Assembly (NCBI GenBank): GCA_026984895.1
Contig: JALSRF010000100.1
Location: forward strand, 1-19,122
DNA: 19,122 nucleotides
DNA from: Paracoccaceae bacterium
GTDB lineage: Bacteria > Pseudomonadota > Alphaproteobacteria > Rhodobacterales > Rhodobacteraceae
Direction of reading: 5' to 3'
Shown: in pieces, positions 1-7,292 of the stretch
Position numbering within the stretch: position 1 is the stretch's first letter
Layout of the letters: each line of letters opens with the position of its first letter
Program-made: the position numbers and the translations under genes
The notes under the pieces: model-generated
Told to the model about the DNA's origin: nothing
The model's input: the letters and a program-made list of their open reading frames with translations, nothing else
The model's database searches: none

Positions 1-501
1 CGGGAAGCGGCCGTTGTCGTGGTCGAGAAAGGGCAGCAGGCGACGCAGCGCGCCACGGTCGAGAAGCTCGGCATCATCGCCGCGGTTGATGATCGCATTG
101 GCCACGCGCGCGGCATTGTCGCGCTGTCCGTCCGTGTGAAACAGGCGGATCACGCCGCGTTGCGACAGCATCACGTTGTAGTTCAGTTCGCGCGCAAGCC
201 CTTCCCAGAGCCGGAGCGAATGCGAATAGAACTCGGAGTTGCCCGGGAGCGAATAGTCCGCACGCACGACCGTCGTGTTGCGCCCGATGTTGCCGCCGCC
301 AAGGTAGCCCTTTTCCAGAACGGCAATCCGACCCACCCGGTAGTCCCGCGCCAGGTAATAGGCGGTCGCAAGCCCGTGCCCGCCCCCGCCGATGATCACC
401 ACGTCGTAGGAATCGCGCGGGGCGCGCGACCGCCAGACCGAGCCCCAGCCCCGGTTGCCCGTCAGGCCCTGCCACAGGACCCTTGCCGCCGAATACCGCA
501 T
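1..501 (-). CDS. soxB: Sarcosine oxidase beta-subunit-like FAD oxidoreductase (3' part outside window)
   Basis: The reading frame starts at the ATG at 501-499 and stays open to the left edge (167 codons visible). It is preceded by GGAGAAGG. The N-terminus has the layout of heterotetrameric sarcosine oxidase beta: MRYSAARVLWQGLTGNRGW, then a Rossmann FAD motif GGGGHG at residues 38-43 followed by LATAYYL, then GGGNIGRNTT from 68 and LNYNVM near 107. The family oxidatively demethylates sarcosine with FAD and a covalent FMN; the FMN-linked His lies just beyond the visible end (near residue 173 in the family), so cofactor content cannot be judged. After the GRNTT motif the sequence (VVRADYSLPGNSEFY) departs from the usual IIRSNYL, so this may be a paralogue acting on another N-methyl amine. 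The symbol means sarcosine oxidase, not the Sox sulfur-oxidation SoxB. The alpha, gamma and delta subunits are not in view. Confidence 0.82.
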   Translation of the reverse strand, partial: MRYSAARVLWQGLTGNRGWGSVWRSRAPRDSYDVVIIGGGGHGLATAYYLARDYRVGRIAVLEKGYLGGGNIGRNTTVVRADYSLPGNSEFYSHSLRLWEGLARELNYNVMLSQRGVIRLFHTDGQRDNAARVANAIINRGDDAELLDRGALRRLLPFLDHDNGRFP

Positions 502-667
502 CCCTTCTCCATACCGGGCACATCCACGGGCAGGATTGCCCGTCGATCGGGCGAATGCAAGCCCCGCGCCGCGCGCGCCACTGGCCGGACGCACTGCATT
601 CCGCAAGACGGGGCGCACCGCATGCCGCGCCCCGGGGCGCCGTCGGCGCAGCCCGTGCGGCGTCCTG

Positions 668-693
668 GAGAGAGACCGGCGAGAGAGACCGGC
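668..693. repeat. Perfect 13-bp tandem duplication
   Basis: GAGAGAGACCGGC occurs at 668-680 and again at 681-693 without a mismatch. It lies in non-coding sequence downstream of glutamate dehydrogenase. Confidence 0.9.
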
Positions 694-772
694 CCCGCGT
701 GGCCGGGCGCATCGCAGCAGCCCGCGCAGGGTGCGCCGGCGTTTCGACCCGCCCCGGCGGCGGCGGCGAGCC

Positions 773-806
773 CGGTCGGACGGCAGGTCCGGTCGGGCGG
801 CGGGTC
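773..806. repeat. 17-bp imperfect tandem duplication
   Basis: CGGTCGGACGGCAGGTC (773-789) is followed directly by CGGTCGGGCGGCGGGTC (790-806), two A-to-G differences. It ends six bases from the glutamate dehydrogenase stop codon. Confidence 0.85.
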
Positions 807-812
807 CGCGCG

Positions 813-2243
813 CTACAGCCCCTTGGCCCGATAGCTCTTGGCGACCCGGTCGATCGCCACCAGATAGGCGGCGACCCGCAGGTCGTGCACATCCTCGCGC
901 GCGTTCCAGACCTCGTGCATGGACTGGTATGCCTCGCGCATGGTATCGTCCAGGCCCGAGCGCACCAGCTCAAGCTCGTCCGCGCCGCGCAGGTATTTTT
1001 CCTTGAAGTCGGCCGAAAGCGACCAGGCATCGCCGAGGTAGCGGTCCAGCCGCTCCAGTTCGTCCAGAACCAGCTGGTGGCGTTTTTCCTCCTGGCGGCG
1101 CTGCATCCGGCCAAAGCGGATATGGCCAAGGTTCTTGACCCATTCGAAGTAGGACACCGTCACCCCGCCGGCATTGGCATACATGTCCGGGATGATCACC
1201 GTGCCCTTTTCGCGCAGGATCTCGTCGGCGCCCGCCGTCACCGGCCCGTTCGCCGCCTCGATGATCAGCGGCGCCCTGATGGCGGCCGCATTGCCCATGT
1301 GGATCACCCCTTCCAGCGCCGCCGGGATCAGGATGTCGCAGTCATGCTCCAGCGCGCTGGCCCCTTCGGCAACATGCAGCACCTCGGGGAAGCCGGCGAT
1401 CCCGCCATGCTTGCCGATCCACTGGTGCACCGCTTCCACGTCCAGCCCGTTGTCATCGATCAGCGCGCCGTCACGTTCGATAATGCCGATGATCCTGGCG
1501 CCGTCCTCTTCGGACAGGAACTTTGCGGCGTGATAGCCGACATTCCCAAGCCCCTGAACGATAATCCTTTTCCCCTCCAGACTGCCCGACAGCCCGGCTT
1601 TTTCGACATCTTCTGGATGGCGGAAGAATTCCTGCAGCGCATATTGCACGCCGCGGCCCGTCGCCTCGACCCGGCCGGCGATGCCGCCCGCGCCGATGGG
1701 CTTGCCGGTGACGCAGGCGCGCGCGTTGATGTCGGTAGTGTTCATCCGCGCATACTGGTCCGCGATCCACGCCATTTCGCGTTCGCCCGTGCCCATGTCG
1801 GGCGCCGGCACGTTCTGGCTGGGGCTGATCAGATCGCGCTTGGCCAGTTCGTATGCGAACCGCCTGGTGATCATTTCCAGTTCGAATTCGTCATAGTCGC
1901 GCGGGTCGATGCACAGCCCCCCCTTGGACCCGCCGAACGGCGCTTCGACCAGCGCGCATTTGTAGGTCATCAGCGCGGCGAGTGCCTCGACCTCGTCCTG
2001 GTTGACGCCCATCGCATAGCGGATGCCGCCCTTCACCGGTTCCATATGTTCCGAATGTACCGAGCGGTAGCCGGTGAAGGTCTGGATCCGGCCGCGCAGC
2101 CGCACCCCGAAACGCACCATGTAGGTGGCATTGCAGACCCGGATCTTTTCTTCCAGCCCCGGCGGCAGGTCCATCAGGGCCACCGCACGGTTGAACATCA
2201 GATCGACGGATTCGCGAAAGCTCGGTTCGGTCTTCGTGGCCAT
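813..2243 (-). CDS. gdhA: Glutamate dehydrogenase (Glu/Leu/Phe/Val dehydrogenase family)
   Basis: A 476-residue NAD(P)-dependent glutamate dehydrogenase that interconverts glutamate and 2-oxoglutarate plus ammonium in the cytoplasm. The start is ATG at 2243 (MATKTEPSF), with AGAAGGA eight bases upstream; a longer frame reaching 2315 has no ribosome site and adds an unrelated leader. Visible motifs are the substrate pocket PVKGGIRY (K71), the region around K95 and the catalytic lysine in APFGGSKGG (K107), the catalytic Asp149 in VPAPDMGTG, and the dinucleotide motif GLGNVG at 231-236. The end of the next strand reads GIIERDG; an acid there often goes with NAD preference, but I do not assign cofactor from it. 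Length fits the hexameric family. It is divergent from the Tad-like block. Leucine- or phenylalanine-dehydrogenase activity is less likely given length and motifs. Confidence 0.95.
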   Translation of the reverse strand: MATKTEPSFRESVDLMFNRAVALMDLPPGLEEKIRVCNATYMVRFGVRLRGRIQTFTGYRSVHSEHMEPVKGGIRYAMGVNQDEVEALAALMTYKCALVEAPFGGSKGGLCIDPRDYDEFELEMITRRFAYELAKRDLISPSQNVPAPDMGTGEREMAWIADQYARMNTTDINARACVTGKPIGAGGIAGRVEATGRGVQYALQEFFRHPEDVEKAGLSGSLEGKRIIVQGLGNVGYHAAKFLSEEDGARIIGIIERDGALIDDNGLDVEAVHQWIGKHGGIAGFPEVLHVAEGASALEHDCDILIPAALEGVIHMGNAAAIRAPLIIEAANGPVTAGADEILREKGTVIIPDMYANAGGVTVSYFEWVKNLGHIRFGRMQRRQEEKRHQLVLDELERLDRYLGDAWSLSADFKEKYLRGADELELVRSGLDDTMREAYQSMHEVWNAREDVHDLRVAAYLVAIDRVAKSYRAKGL

Positions 2244-2573
2244 GCGGTTTTCCTTCTGGAACGCTCGAATCGAAAGCCGGTGCCCCGGCCATCGCCACAA
2301 TACCCTGCCAGACAAGGGATGAAAGCCGGATTAACCCCGAAGTGATTCTTCATCTGCCCGGCACACTGTCGGCGCATCAGAAACAATGCCGCCCGCCTGA
2401 ACCGATCGTCCGCCGATCGTTGCCCGATTGCGCCGGATGCAACGCGCTCGCGTCAGGAACCTTGCCACCGCCCAATTATTGCCACAGTTGGCCTGAATCT
2501 TAGCGCCAAGCTCAAGGCCATTCTGCCACGGGCCTGCGATTTGACCCGATGGCCTACCTGGAAGGAATTTGTG
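2244..2573. other. Divergent intergenic region between gdhA and the Tad-like block
   Basis: This 330-bp gap should hold the promoters of both divergent units. It is less GC-rich than its surroundings around 2330-2500. A direct repeat CCGATCGT occurs at 2402-2409 and 2413-2420, each containing the palindrome CGATCG, which could be a factor site. No hexamer pair is good enough to call as a promoter. The long minus-strand frame starting at 4412 that runs through here is an antisense shadow. Confidence 0.45.
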
Positions 2574-4391
2574 ATGTCTGCGAAGAAATCCGGCTGCCCG
2601 GAGACCGGTCCCGATCCGGAATTCGTTTTCTCCCGCCTCGCGCGCGTGCCGGCCCCCCCCGCAACCCCCGCCGCAACCCCCGCCAGGGCGCGGGTGTCCC
2701 GCAGGCTGGCCCGCCACACGGCATCCTTTGCCCGTGACGAGCGCGGCTCGCTGATCATCTTCTCGCTTTTCATGCTGCTGATCATGGTCGTCATCGGCGG
2801 CATGGCGGTGGATCTGATGCGCGCCGAAACGCAGCGCTCGCGCATGCAGAGCACGCTGGACCGTGCCGTCCTGGCCGCGGCAAGCCTCGACCAGACGCTC
2901 AACTCCCAGAACGTGGTCCACGACTATTTCAACAAGGCGGGCCTTGGCTCGACCCTGAAATCGGTGACCGTGACCAGGACCCTGACCTCGAAAACCGTTT
3001 CGGCCTCGGCGGTTGCGGACATCAACACGTTCTTCCTGAAATTCCCGGGCATCAACAAGCTGTCCGCGCCCTCGGCCGGGGAAGCCGAGGAAAGCATCGA
3101 CGATCTGGAAGTGTCGCTGGTGCTTGACGTGTCGGGCTCCATGAACCAGTCCGCCCAGAGCGGCGGCTCGAAAATCGACGTGCTGAAAACCGCGGCGAAA
3201 GAGTTCGTCTACCTGATGCAGTGCGACCCGGACGCGGTGCCGCCCTACAACGGAAACTGCGTGGTCCAGCCGAACACGGTTTCGATCTCGATGATCCCCT
3301 ACAACCACCAGGTGATCGCCGGAGAAGCGCTGCTGCAGCAGTTCGACACCACCGAGGAACACACCAATTCCAGCTGTATCGATCTTGGCGGCTCGGACTA
3401 CAACAGCGTTCCGCTGGCGCTGGACCCCCAGGTCATCAACGCGTCCAACCCGCCGTCGACGAACCCCAGCATCAAGCGCTCGACCCAGCTTGACTTCTGG
3501 TCGGGCTACGGCGGCTACAGCGGCCGGAATGCGCGTGATCACGCACGCGAATGCCCGCCGAACGTCGCGCCTTACAACAGACGCACAATCATTCCCTATG
3601 CCGACGACTACACCGCGTTGCAGACGGCCATCGACGGGCTGTATGCAGGCGGCAACACCTCGATCGACCTGGCCGCCAAATGGGGGGCCGCTCTGCTGGA
3701 TCCCGCGTTCCGGCCGGGCCTGACCAACATGGTCAACAGCGGCCTGATCGACGCGAACTTCGCCGGGCGTCCCTATGACTACACCAAGCCGCGCAACACC
3801 AAGGTGATGGTGCTGATGACAGACGGCATCAACACCTCGCGCATCTGGGTGAAGAACCAGTTCCGTTCCGGGCCGTCGCCCTTCTACGTGGTCAAGAGCA
3901 ACCACTCGGCCATTCCGCCGGGCGGCTGGAACGCCCAGCAGGACCACATCTCGGTCTATAACGCGGCGCGCGACAATGCCGGCTACAGGCCCTACCGGCG
4001 GCTGGACCACGGCGACTGGAGCTGGACCCCGGACGGCGGCAACAATGCCACGCGGCTGGACTGGGCCGATGTCTGGGAACGCTATCACGTCATGACCGTG
4101 GCCAATGCTCTCAACAGCGCGGGGATCAACAATGGCAACAGGTGGTGGAAGCTTGCCAGCTACGACTACACCAGCATCAAGAACCAGCGCCTGAACAACC
4201 TGTGCACCGCCGCAAAGAACCAGGGCATCGTGATCTTCACGATCGGTTTCGAGACCACGACCGCGTCCAACCAGGTGCTGCGGAACTGCGCCACGTCGCC
4301 CTCGCACCACTTCGACGTGCAGGGCACGGATCTTCGCGACGCCTTCGCATCCATCGCCCGCAAGATTCACGAGTTGAGGTTGACGAACTGA
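2574..4391 (+). CDS. TadG-like membrane-anchored von Willebrand factor A protein
   Basis: A 605-residue protein. The start is ATG 2574, with AAGGA upstream; an in-frame ATG at 2541 lacks this. A Pro/Ala-rich cytoplasmic leader (about 21-50, including a 12-bp in-frame duplication encoding ATPA twice) precedes DERGSL and one membrane helix (about 59-79), the TadG/TadE-type N-terminal anchor. The rest should be periplasmic and contains a VWA domain with all MIDAS elements: DVSGSM (185-190), GGNTS (359-363) and MTDG (Asp417). A roughly 150-residue insert rich in Tyr, Asn and Cys separates the MIDAS parts. The residue five past the conserved Gly is Phe, not the Glu of type IV prepilins, so prepilin processing is doubtful. 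Its stop overlaps the next start (TGATG). The likely role is in surface or envelope assembly of a Tad pilus, by family; no ATPase, secretin or pilin gene is in view. Confidence 0.85.
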   Translation: MSAKKSGCPETGPDPEFVFSRLARVPAPPATPAATPARARVSRRLARHTASFARDERGSLIIFSLFMLLIMVVIGGMAVDLMRAETQRSRMQSTLDRAVLAAASLDQTLNSQNVVHDYFNKAGLGSTLKSVTVTRTLTSKTVSASAVADINTFFLKFPGINKLSAPSAGEAEESIDDLEVSLVLDVSGSMNQSAQSGGSKIDVLKTAAKEFVYLMQCDPDAVPPYNGNCVVQPNTVSISMIPYNHQVIAGEALLQQFDTTEEHTNSSCIDLGGSDYNSVPLALDPQVINASNPPSTNPSIKRSTQLDFWSGYGGYSGRNARDHARECPPNVAPYNRRTIIPYADDYTALQTAIDGLYAGGNTSIDLAAKWGAALLDPAFRPGLTNMVNSGLIDANFAGRPYDYTKPRNTKVMVLMTDGINTSRIWVKNQFRSGPSPFYVVKSNHSAIPPGGWNAQQDHISVYNAARDNAGYRPYRRLDHGDWSWTPDGGNNATRLDWADVWERYHVMTVANALNSAGINNGNRWWKLASYDYTSIKNQRLNNLCTAAKNQGIVIFTIGFETTTASNQVLRNCATSPSHHFDVQGTDLRDAFASIARKIHELRLTN

Positions 4392-4930
4392 TGGGACTGT
4401 TCGGCAAGACATGGCGCGCCGCCCGGGCGGCGATGCGCCGCGACGACGGCAACGCGACGATCGAGTTCGTGTTCCTGTTCCCGGCCATCATCACCGTCGT
4501 GCTGATGGCGGTCGAGATCGGCTTTCTGCAGACCAGAAGCGTTCTTCTGGACCGCGCCGTGGATCTTGCCATGCGCGAAATCCGGCTGGGCACGCTGACG
4601 CCGATGAACGTGACCGGGCTGAAACAGGCGATCTGCAACCGCTCGATCCTGATCCCGGACTGCCTGAATTCGCTGACCATCGAACTGCGCCCGATATCCA
4701 CCACCACCTGGGGGCCGCTGACCGGGGCCACGCAATGCGTCGACCGGTCCCAGAACATCACCCCGGTCCTGCAGTTCACGCCCGGCGTCAAGAACGAGTT
4801 GATGCTGGTGCGGGTGTGTTCGGTCTACGAGCCGTTTTTCCCGACTTCGGCGCTGGCCGGAAAACTGCAGCACGATGCCTCCGGCTCGTATGCGCTGGTT
4901 TCCATGTCCGCCTTCGTCAACGAGCCATAG
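4391..4930 (+). CDS. TadE-like pseudopilin protein
   Basis: A 179-residue protein whose ATG overlaps the stop of the VWA gene by one base, which implies translational coupling. A basic N-terminus is followed by DDGNATIEFVF: Gly20 and Glu25 fit the prepilin peptidase signature (Gly, then Glu at mature position 5), directly followed by a hydrophobic helix at about 26-46 containing FLFPAII, typical of TadE. The C-terminal part is extracytoplasmic, with four Cys (for example ICNRS, PDC, ATQC, RVC) that could form disulfides. Members of this family are minor pseudopilins of Tad/Flp pili. Confidence 0.8.
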   Translation: MGLFGKTWRAARAAMRRDDGNATIEFVFLFPAIITVVLMAVEIGFLQTRSVLLDRAVDLAMREIRLGTLTPMNVTGLKQAICNRSILIPDCLNSLTIELRPISTTTWGPLTGATQCVDRSQNITPVLQFTPGVKNELMLVRVCSVYEPFFPTSALAGKLQHDASGSYALVSMSAFVNEP

Positions 4931-4939
4931 GGGCCAACC

Positions 4940-5515
4940 ATGAAGAAGCTTGCCGGAAAAATCCTCGGGTTCTGGCGTTCGGACGAACGCGGCAGCCTCT
5001 CGGTCGAGGCGATATTCGCCTTTCCGATGCTGATCTTTTTCCTGATCGCGCTTTACGTCTTCTTTGACGCCTTCAAGGCGCAGAACACCTCGTATCGGGC
5101 GAATTACACGATCAGCGACATGCTTTCGCGCCAGACCGACCCCGTTGACCAGAATTTCCTGAACGGCCTGGACAAGGTGTTCCGCTTCATGACCCACGCG
5201 GGGCCGGAAAACAGCTGGATCCGCGTCAGCGTCGTGCGCTGCACGGCCAACTGCACCGACGAAAACAGCCGCCAGCTTTCCTGGGTCTGGTCGCATGGCA
5301 CGAACGGCGCGCGCAGCCTGGGTGCCAATGACATCACCTTCTACAAGTCCAAGATCCCGCTGTTCGCCTATGGCGACCGGTTGATCTTCGTGGAAACCTC
5401 GCGCCAGTATTTCCCGCCGTTCACGAACCCGCTGTTCACCTTCGCCGGGCGCGATCTGGTGAGCTTCACGGTGACCCGACCGCGTTTCGCGCCGCAGCTT
5501 CTCTGGCACAGCTGA
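4940..5515 (+). CDS. TadE-like pseudopilin protein, second copy
   Basis: A 191-residue protein beginning nine bases after the preceding stop; the ribosome site is weak (AGGGG), so coupling to the upstream gene is likely. The N-terminus SDERGSLSVEAIF has Gly18 and Glu23 in the prepilin arrangement and a hydrophobic helix about 24-44 with FAFPML. The extracytoplasmic part has a short Cys pair (VRCTANC) and ends in TVTRPRFAPQLLWHS, a conserved-looking tail. It differs from the preceding TadE-like protein in sequence but shares the architecture, so the three genes probably act as one assembly unit. No pilin or motor gene accompanies them here. Confidence 0.78.
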   Translation: MKKLAGKILGFWRSDERGSLSVEAIFAFPMLIFFLIALYVFFDAFKAQNTSYRANYTISDMLSRQTDPVDQNFLNGLDKVFRFMTHAGPENSWIRVSVVRCTANCTDENSRQLSWVWSHGTNGARSLGANDITFYKSKIPLFAYGDRLIFVETSRQYFPPFTNPLFTFAGRDLVSFTVTRPRFAPQLLWHS

Positions 5516-5544
5516 GCAACGACCGGCCGGAAGCCCTGCGCACA

Positions 5545-5579
5545 GGAACGGGAACGGGCACGGGCATGCGCACGGGCGA
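5545..5579. repeat. Degenerate hexamer array (GGvAyG-type)
   Basis: Consecutive hexamers GGAACG, GGAACG, GGCACG, GGCATG, CGCACG, GGCGAT fill the gap between the convergent TadE-like and membrane-protein genes. The motif family matches the larger hexamer array before hom (7225-7284). Confidence 0.65.
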
Positions 5580-5590
5580 TGTCGGGCCGT

Positions 5591-6085
5591 TCACGACGCC
5601 GCGCCTCGCTGCGATACCCGCGCATCGATGGCCTCTGCCATGAAGCGCGCCTGCGCCGGGGTCACCGCCCCGCCCACGCCCACGCGCCGACCGAACCGCC
5701 ACCACAGCCCCGGCGCCCAGACACGCGGCGGCATCGGCGCGCGCAGGTGCAGCACGAACCCGTTCGCCGGCTTGAACGCCAGCGCGCCGCGCTCGACCCG
5801 GCTGACATCGTCGATCCGGCACAGGACCCGGCCCGCCCCGTCCACCAGCCGGTCGCCGGCAAGCTCGAGCGTCAGCGCCGTCGCCCGACGCAGCCGCTCG
5901 GCCAGCACCAGAACCGCGGCGCCGCCCCCTGCCAGCACCAGCTGACCCGCCAGCCCCAGCCCGTCCGCGGCAAGGCCCAGCAGGATCAGCGCCCCCCCGA
6001 GCGCCGCGATCACCGAAACCGAGATCGCCCGGCGCAGCGGGTTCGGGGTTATCGTCGCAATCACGTCGCTTTGCATCCTGTCCAT
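5591..6085 (-). CDS. Small membrane protein with two helices and a C-terminal soluble domain
   Basis: A 164-residue protein of unrecognised function. The start is ATG 6085 (MDRMQSD) or the ATG three codons later; a much longer frame reaching 6493 only reads the regulator gene in another frame. Two hydrophobic segments (about 19-36 and 43-59) form a hairpin in the membrane. The remaining ~100 residues run as short beta-like stretches (LTLELAGDRLVD, VLCRIDDVSRVE, GFVLHLR) and then a terminal helix (TPAQARFMAEAIDARV), a layout resembling membrane-anchored bacterial PH-like domains; this is a fold impression only. It starts 38 bases after the TetR-family gene on the same strand, so the two are probably co-transcribed. 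Confidence 0.72.
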   Translation of the reverse strand: MDRMQSDVIATITPNPLRRAISVSVIAALGGALILLGLAADGLGLAGQLVLAGGGAAVLVLAERLRRATALTLELAGDRLVDGAGRVLCRIDDVSRVERGALAFKPANGFVLHLRAPMPPRVWAPGLWWRFGRRVGVGGAVTPAQARFMAEAIDARVSQRGAAS

Positions 6086-6123
6086 CGCCGCCCCTGCCGC
6101 CGTTTTCGCCCCTGCGCGCCGGC

Positions 6124-6711
6124 TCAGGCCCCGACCGCGCCGCGCGCCATGTCCCAGTAGATATCCGCCACCCGTTCGCGGCTGAGCCGCCCGCCCTCCT
6201 GATACCAGGTATTGACCCCGGTCAGCATGGCGATCAGCGCCATGGTCGCCAGGCGCCGGTCGGGCACGTTGAACACCCCCGCTTCCTGCCCGTCGGCCAG
6301 GATGCTTTCCAGCGCATCCTCGTATCGGCGCCGCAGTTTTTCGACAATGCGGAAATTGTCGGGCGCCAGGTTTCGCAACTCCATGTAGGCGATGAAAACC
6401 GACTCCGGGCGCTCCAGATGGTAGGCGATGTGAAACCGGCAGAAATGCTCCAGCCGCGCCAGCGGATCGTCGGGCTTTTGCTCGCGCTCCCATGCCTGCA
6501 GCAGGGTTTCGAGATGTTCGCGCATCAGGTCGAACAGCAGGGTCTGCTTGTCCGGCGTATAAAGATACAGCGCCCCCGCCTGCACCCCGACCTCGGCAGC
6601 GATCCGGCGCATGGAGACGGCGGCATAGCCGTGCCGGGCAAACAGGCGGACCGCCGCCTGCCTGACCAGCGGCCCGGTGATGTTCGAATGGGATCCGGTT
6701 TTTCTAGCCAT
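6124..6711 (-). CDS. TetR/AcrR-family transcriptional regulator
   Basis: A 195-residue repressor-type protein. The N-terminal helix-turn-helix (about 13-60) reads AVRLFARHGYAAVSMRRIA, then EVGVQAGALYLYTPDKQTLL, the TetR signature. The C-terminal ligand domain includes ERPESVFIAYMELRNL and ADGQEAGVF and resembles TetR members acting on acyl-CoA or aromatic catabolism (KstR2/PaaR-like), but the ligand is not decidable here. The start ATG lies 14 bases from a perfect inverted repeat (6726-6739), so autorepression is likely. The small membrane protein follows on the same strand and the lipoprotein gene is divergent; either could be a target. Confidence 0.9.
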   Translation of the reverse strand: MARKTGSHSNITGPLVRQAAVRLFARHGYAAVSMRRIAAEVGVQAGALYLYTPDKQTLLFDLMREHLETLLQAWEREQKPDDPLARLEHFCRFHIAYHLERPESVFIAYMELRNLAPDNFRIVEKLRRRYEDALESILADGQEAGVFNVPDRRLATMALIAMLTGVNTWYQEGGRLSRERVADIYWDMARGAVGA

Positions 6712-6725
6712 GACCGGTTTCTAGG

Positions 6726-6739
6726 TGAACATGCGTTCA
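6726..6739. promoter_or_regulatory. Putative TetR-family operator (TGAAC-N4-GTTCA)
   Basis: TGAACATGCGTTCA is a perfect inverted repeat with five-base arms and a four-base centre. It lies 14 bases upstream of the TetR-family start codon, in the 99-bp gap shared with the divergent lipoprotein gene. Position and symmetry fit a dimeric repressor site. Confidence 0.6.
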
Positions 6740-6754
6740 ATTGATAGAGCCCGC

Positions 6755-6784
6755 TTGCATCCGGCACCGCGCTGACCGTATGAA
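6755..6784 (+). promoter_or_regulatory. Weak sigma70-like promoter for the lipoprotein gene
   Basis: TTGCAT (6755-6760) is followed after 18 bases by TATGAA (6779-6784). This would start transcription just ahead of the AGGAGA ribosome site of the lipoprotein gene. The match is modest. Confidence 0.3.
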
Positions 6785-6810
6785 CGTGGCGATCGGGACC
6801 AGGAGAGCGA

Positions 6811-7137
6811 ATGCCACGACTTGCGTTCATTGGCGCGGCGGCGCTGATCCTTGCGGCGGGATGCGCCGATTTCCCGGACCTGGAAAATGCGGTTTCACCG
6901 GCGCTGCGGGGCGCGGGCTATCCGGCCCTGCTGCCGATGGACTCGCTGGTTTCATCGGCGCGCGACGCCGGCCTGTCCGAACCGGGCGCCGCCTCTGGGC
7001 AGGAGGCCCGGCGGCTGGCCGCGCGGATGGCCGCGCTGCAACGGCGGGCGGCGGCGATGCACGGCGTCGTGATCGATGCGCGCAGTCGCGCCCGGCTGAT
7101 GGCCGCGGTGGCGCGCCACTTCCCGCCGCGCGGCTGA
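6811..7137 (+). CDS. Small predicted lipoprotein
   Basis: A 108-residue protein starting at ATG 6811 with AGGAGA six bases upstream. The N-terminus has a short basic start, a hydrophobic stretch and the lipobox LAAGC (Cys18), so it should be lipidated and anchored in the envelope. The mature part is Ala/Arg-rich and probably helical (about 63-105), with no domain I recognise. It precedes homoserine dehydrogenase on the same strand but is separated from it by 288 bp of repeats, so a functional link is not implied. Confidence 0.75.
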   Translation: MPRLAFIGAAALILAAGCADFPDLENAVSPALRGAGYPALLPMDSLVSSARDAGLSEPGAASGQEARRLAARMAALQRRAAAMHGVVIDARSRARLMAAVARHFPPRG

Positions 7138-7161
7138 CGGGCAAAGGGCGCGTCGCGGTCG

Positions 7162-7200
7162 CACCCGGCCATGGCACCCGGCCGTGGCGCCCGGCCGTGG
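7162..7200. repeat. 13-bp tandem repeat, three units
   Basis: CACCCGGCCATGG, CACCCGGCCGTGG and CGCCCGGCCGTGG follow each other directly (7162-7174, 7175-7187, 7188-7200) in the gap before hom. Confidence 0.85.
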
Positions 7201-7224
7201 CGTCGTCCGGCGCGGGCTCCGGTC

Positions 7225-7284
7225 CGGGCACGGGCACGGGCGCAGGCACGGGCGCAGGCACGGGCGTGGGCACGGGCGCGGGCA
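7225..7284. repeat. Ten-unit hexamer array, consensus CGGGCR
   Basis: Exactly ten consecutive hexamers run from 7225 to 7284: CGGGCA or CGGGCG in seven units, with CAGGCA twice and TGGGCA once. Lying in non-coding sequence 141 bases before the hom start, it is a minisatellite-like tract that could vary in copy number. Confidence 0.9.
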
Positions 7285-7292
7285 TCTTCTTG

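Larger units (their letters stand above)
502..812. other. Intergenic gap with two short tandem duplications
   Basis: This 311-bp gap lies between the glutamate dehydrogenase stop and the sarcosine-oxidase-like start, both on the minus strand. Reading frames across it look like shadows with no family signature. It holds a perfect 13-bp tandem duplication (668-693) and a 17-bp imperfect duplication (773-806). I see no clear hairpin plus T-run terminator for the dehydrogenase and no convincing promoter for the oxidoreductase. Confidence 0.6.

Noticed and set aside
483..2345. 620-residue plus-strand open frame opposite gdhA
   Set aside because: Antisense to glutamate dehydrogenase; no ribosome site or domain.
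2331..4412. 693-residue minus-strand open frame opposite the VWA gene
   Set aside because: It is antisense to a gene with clear VWA motifs and good ribosome site; its composition (Arg/Val/Gly/His-rich) is typical of GC-rich shadow frames.
6086..6493. N-terminal extension of the small membrane protein
   Set aside because: The extension overlaps the TetR gene in another frame and lacks any membrane or domain character.
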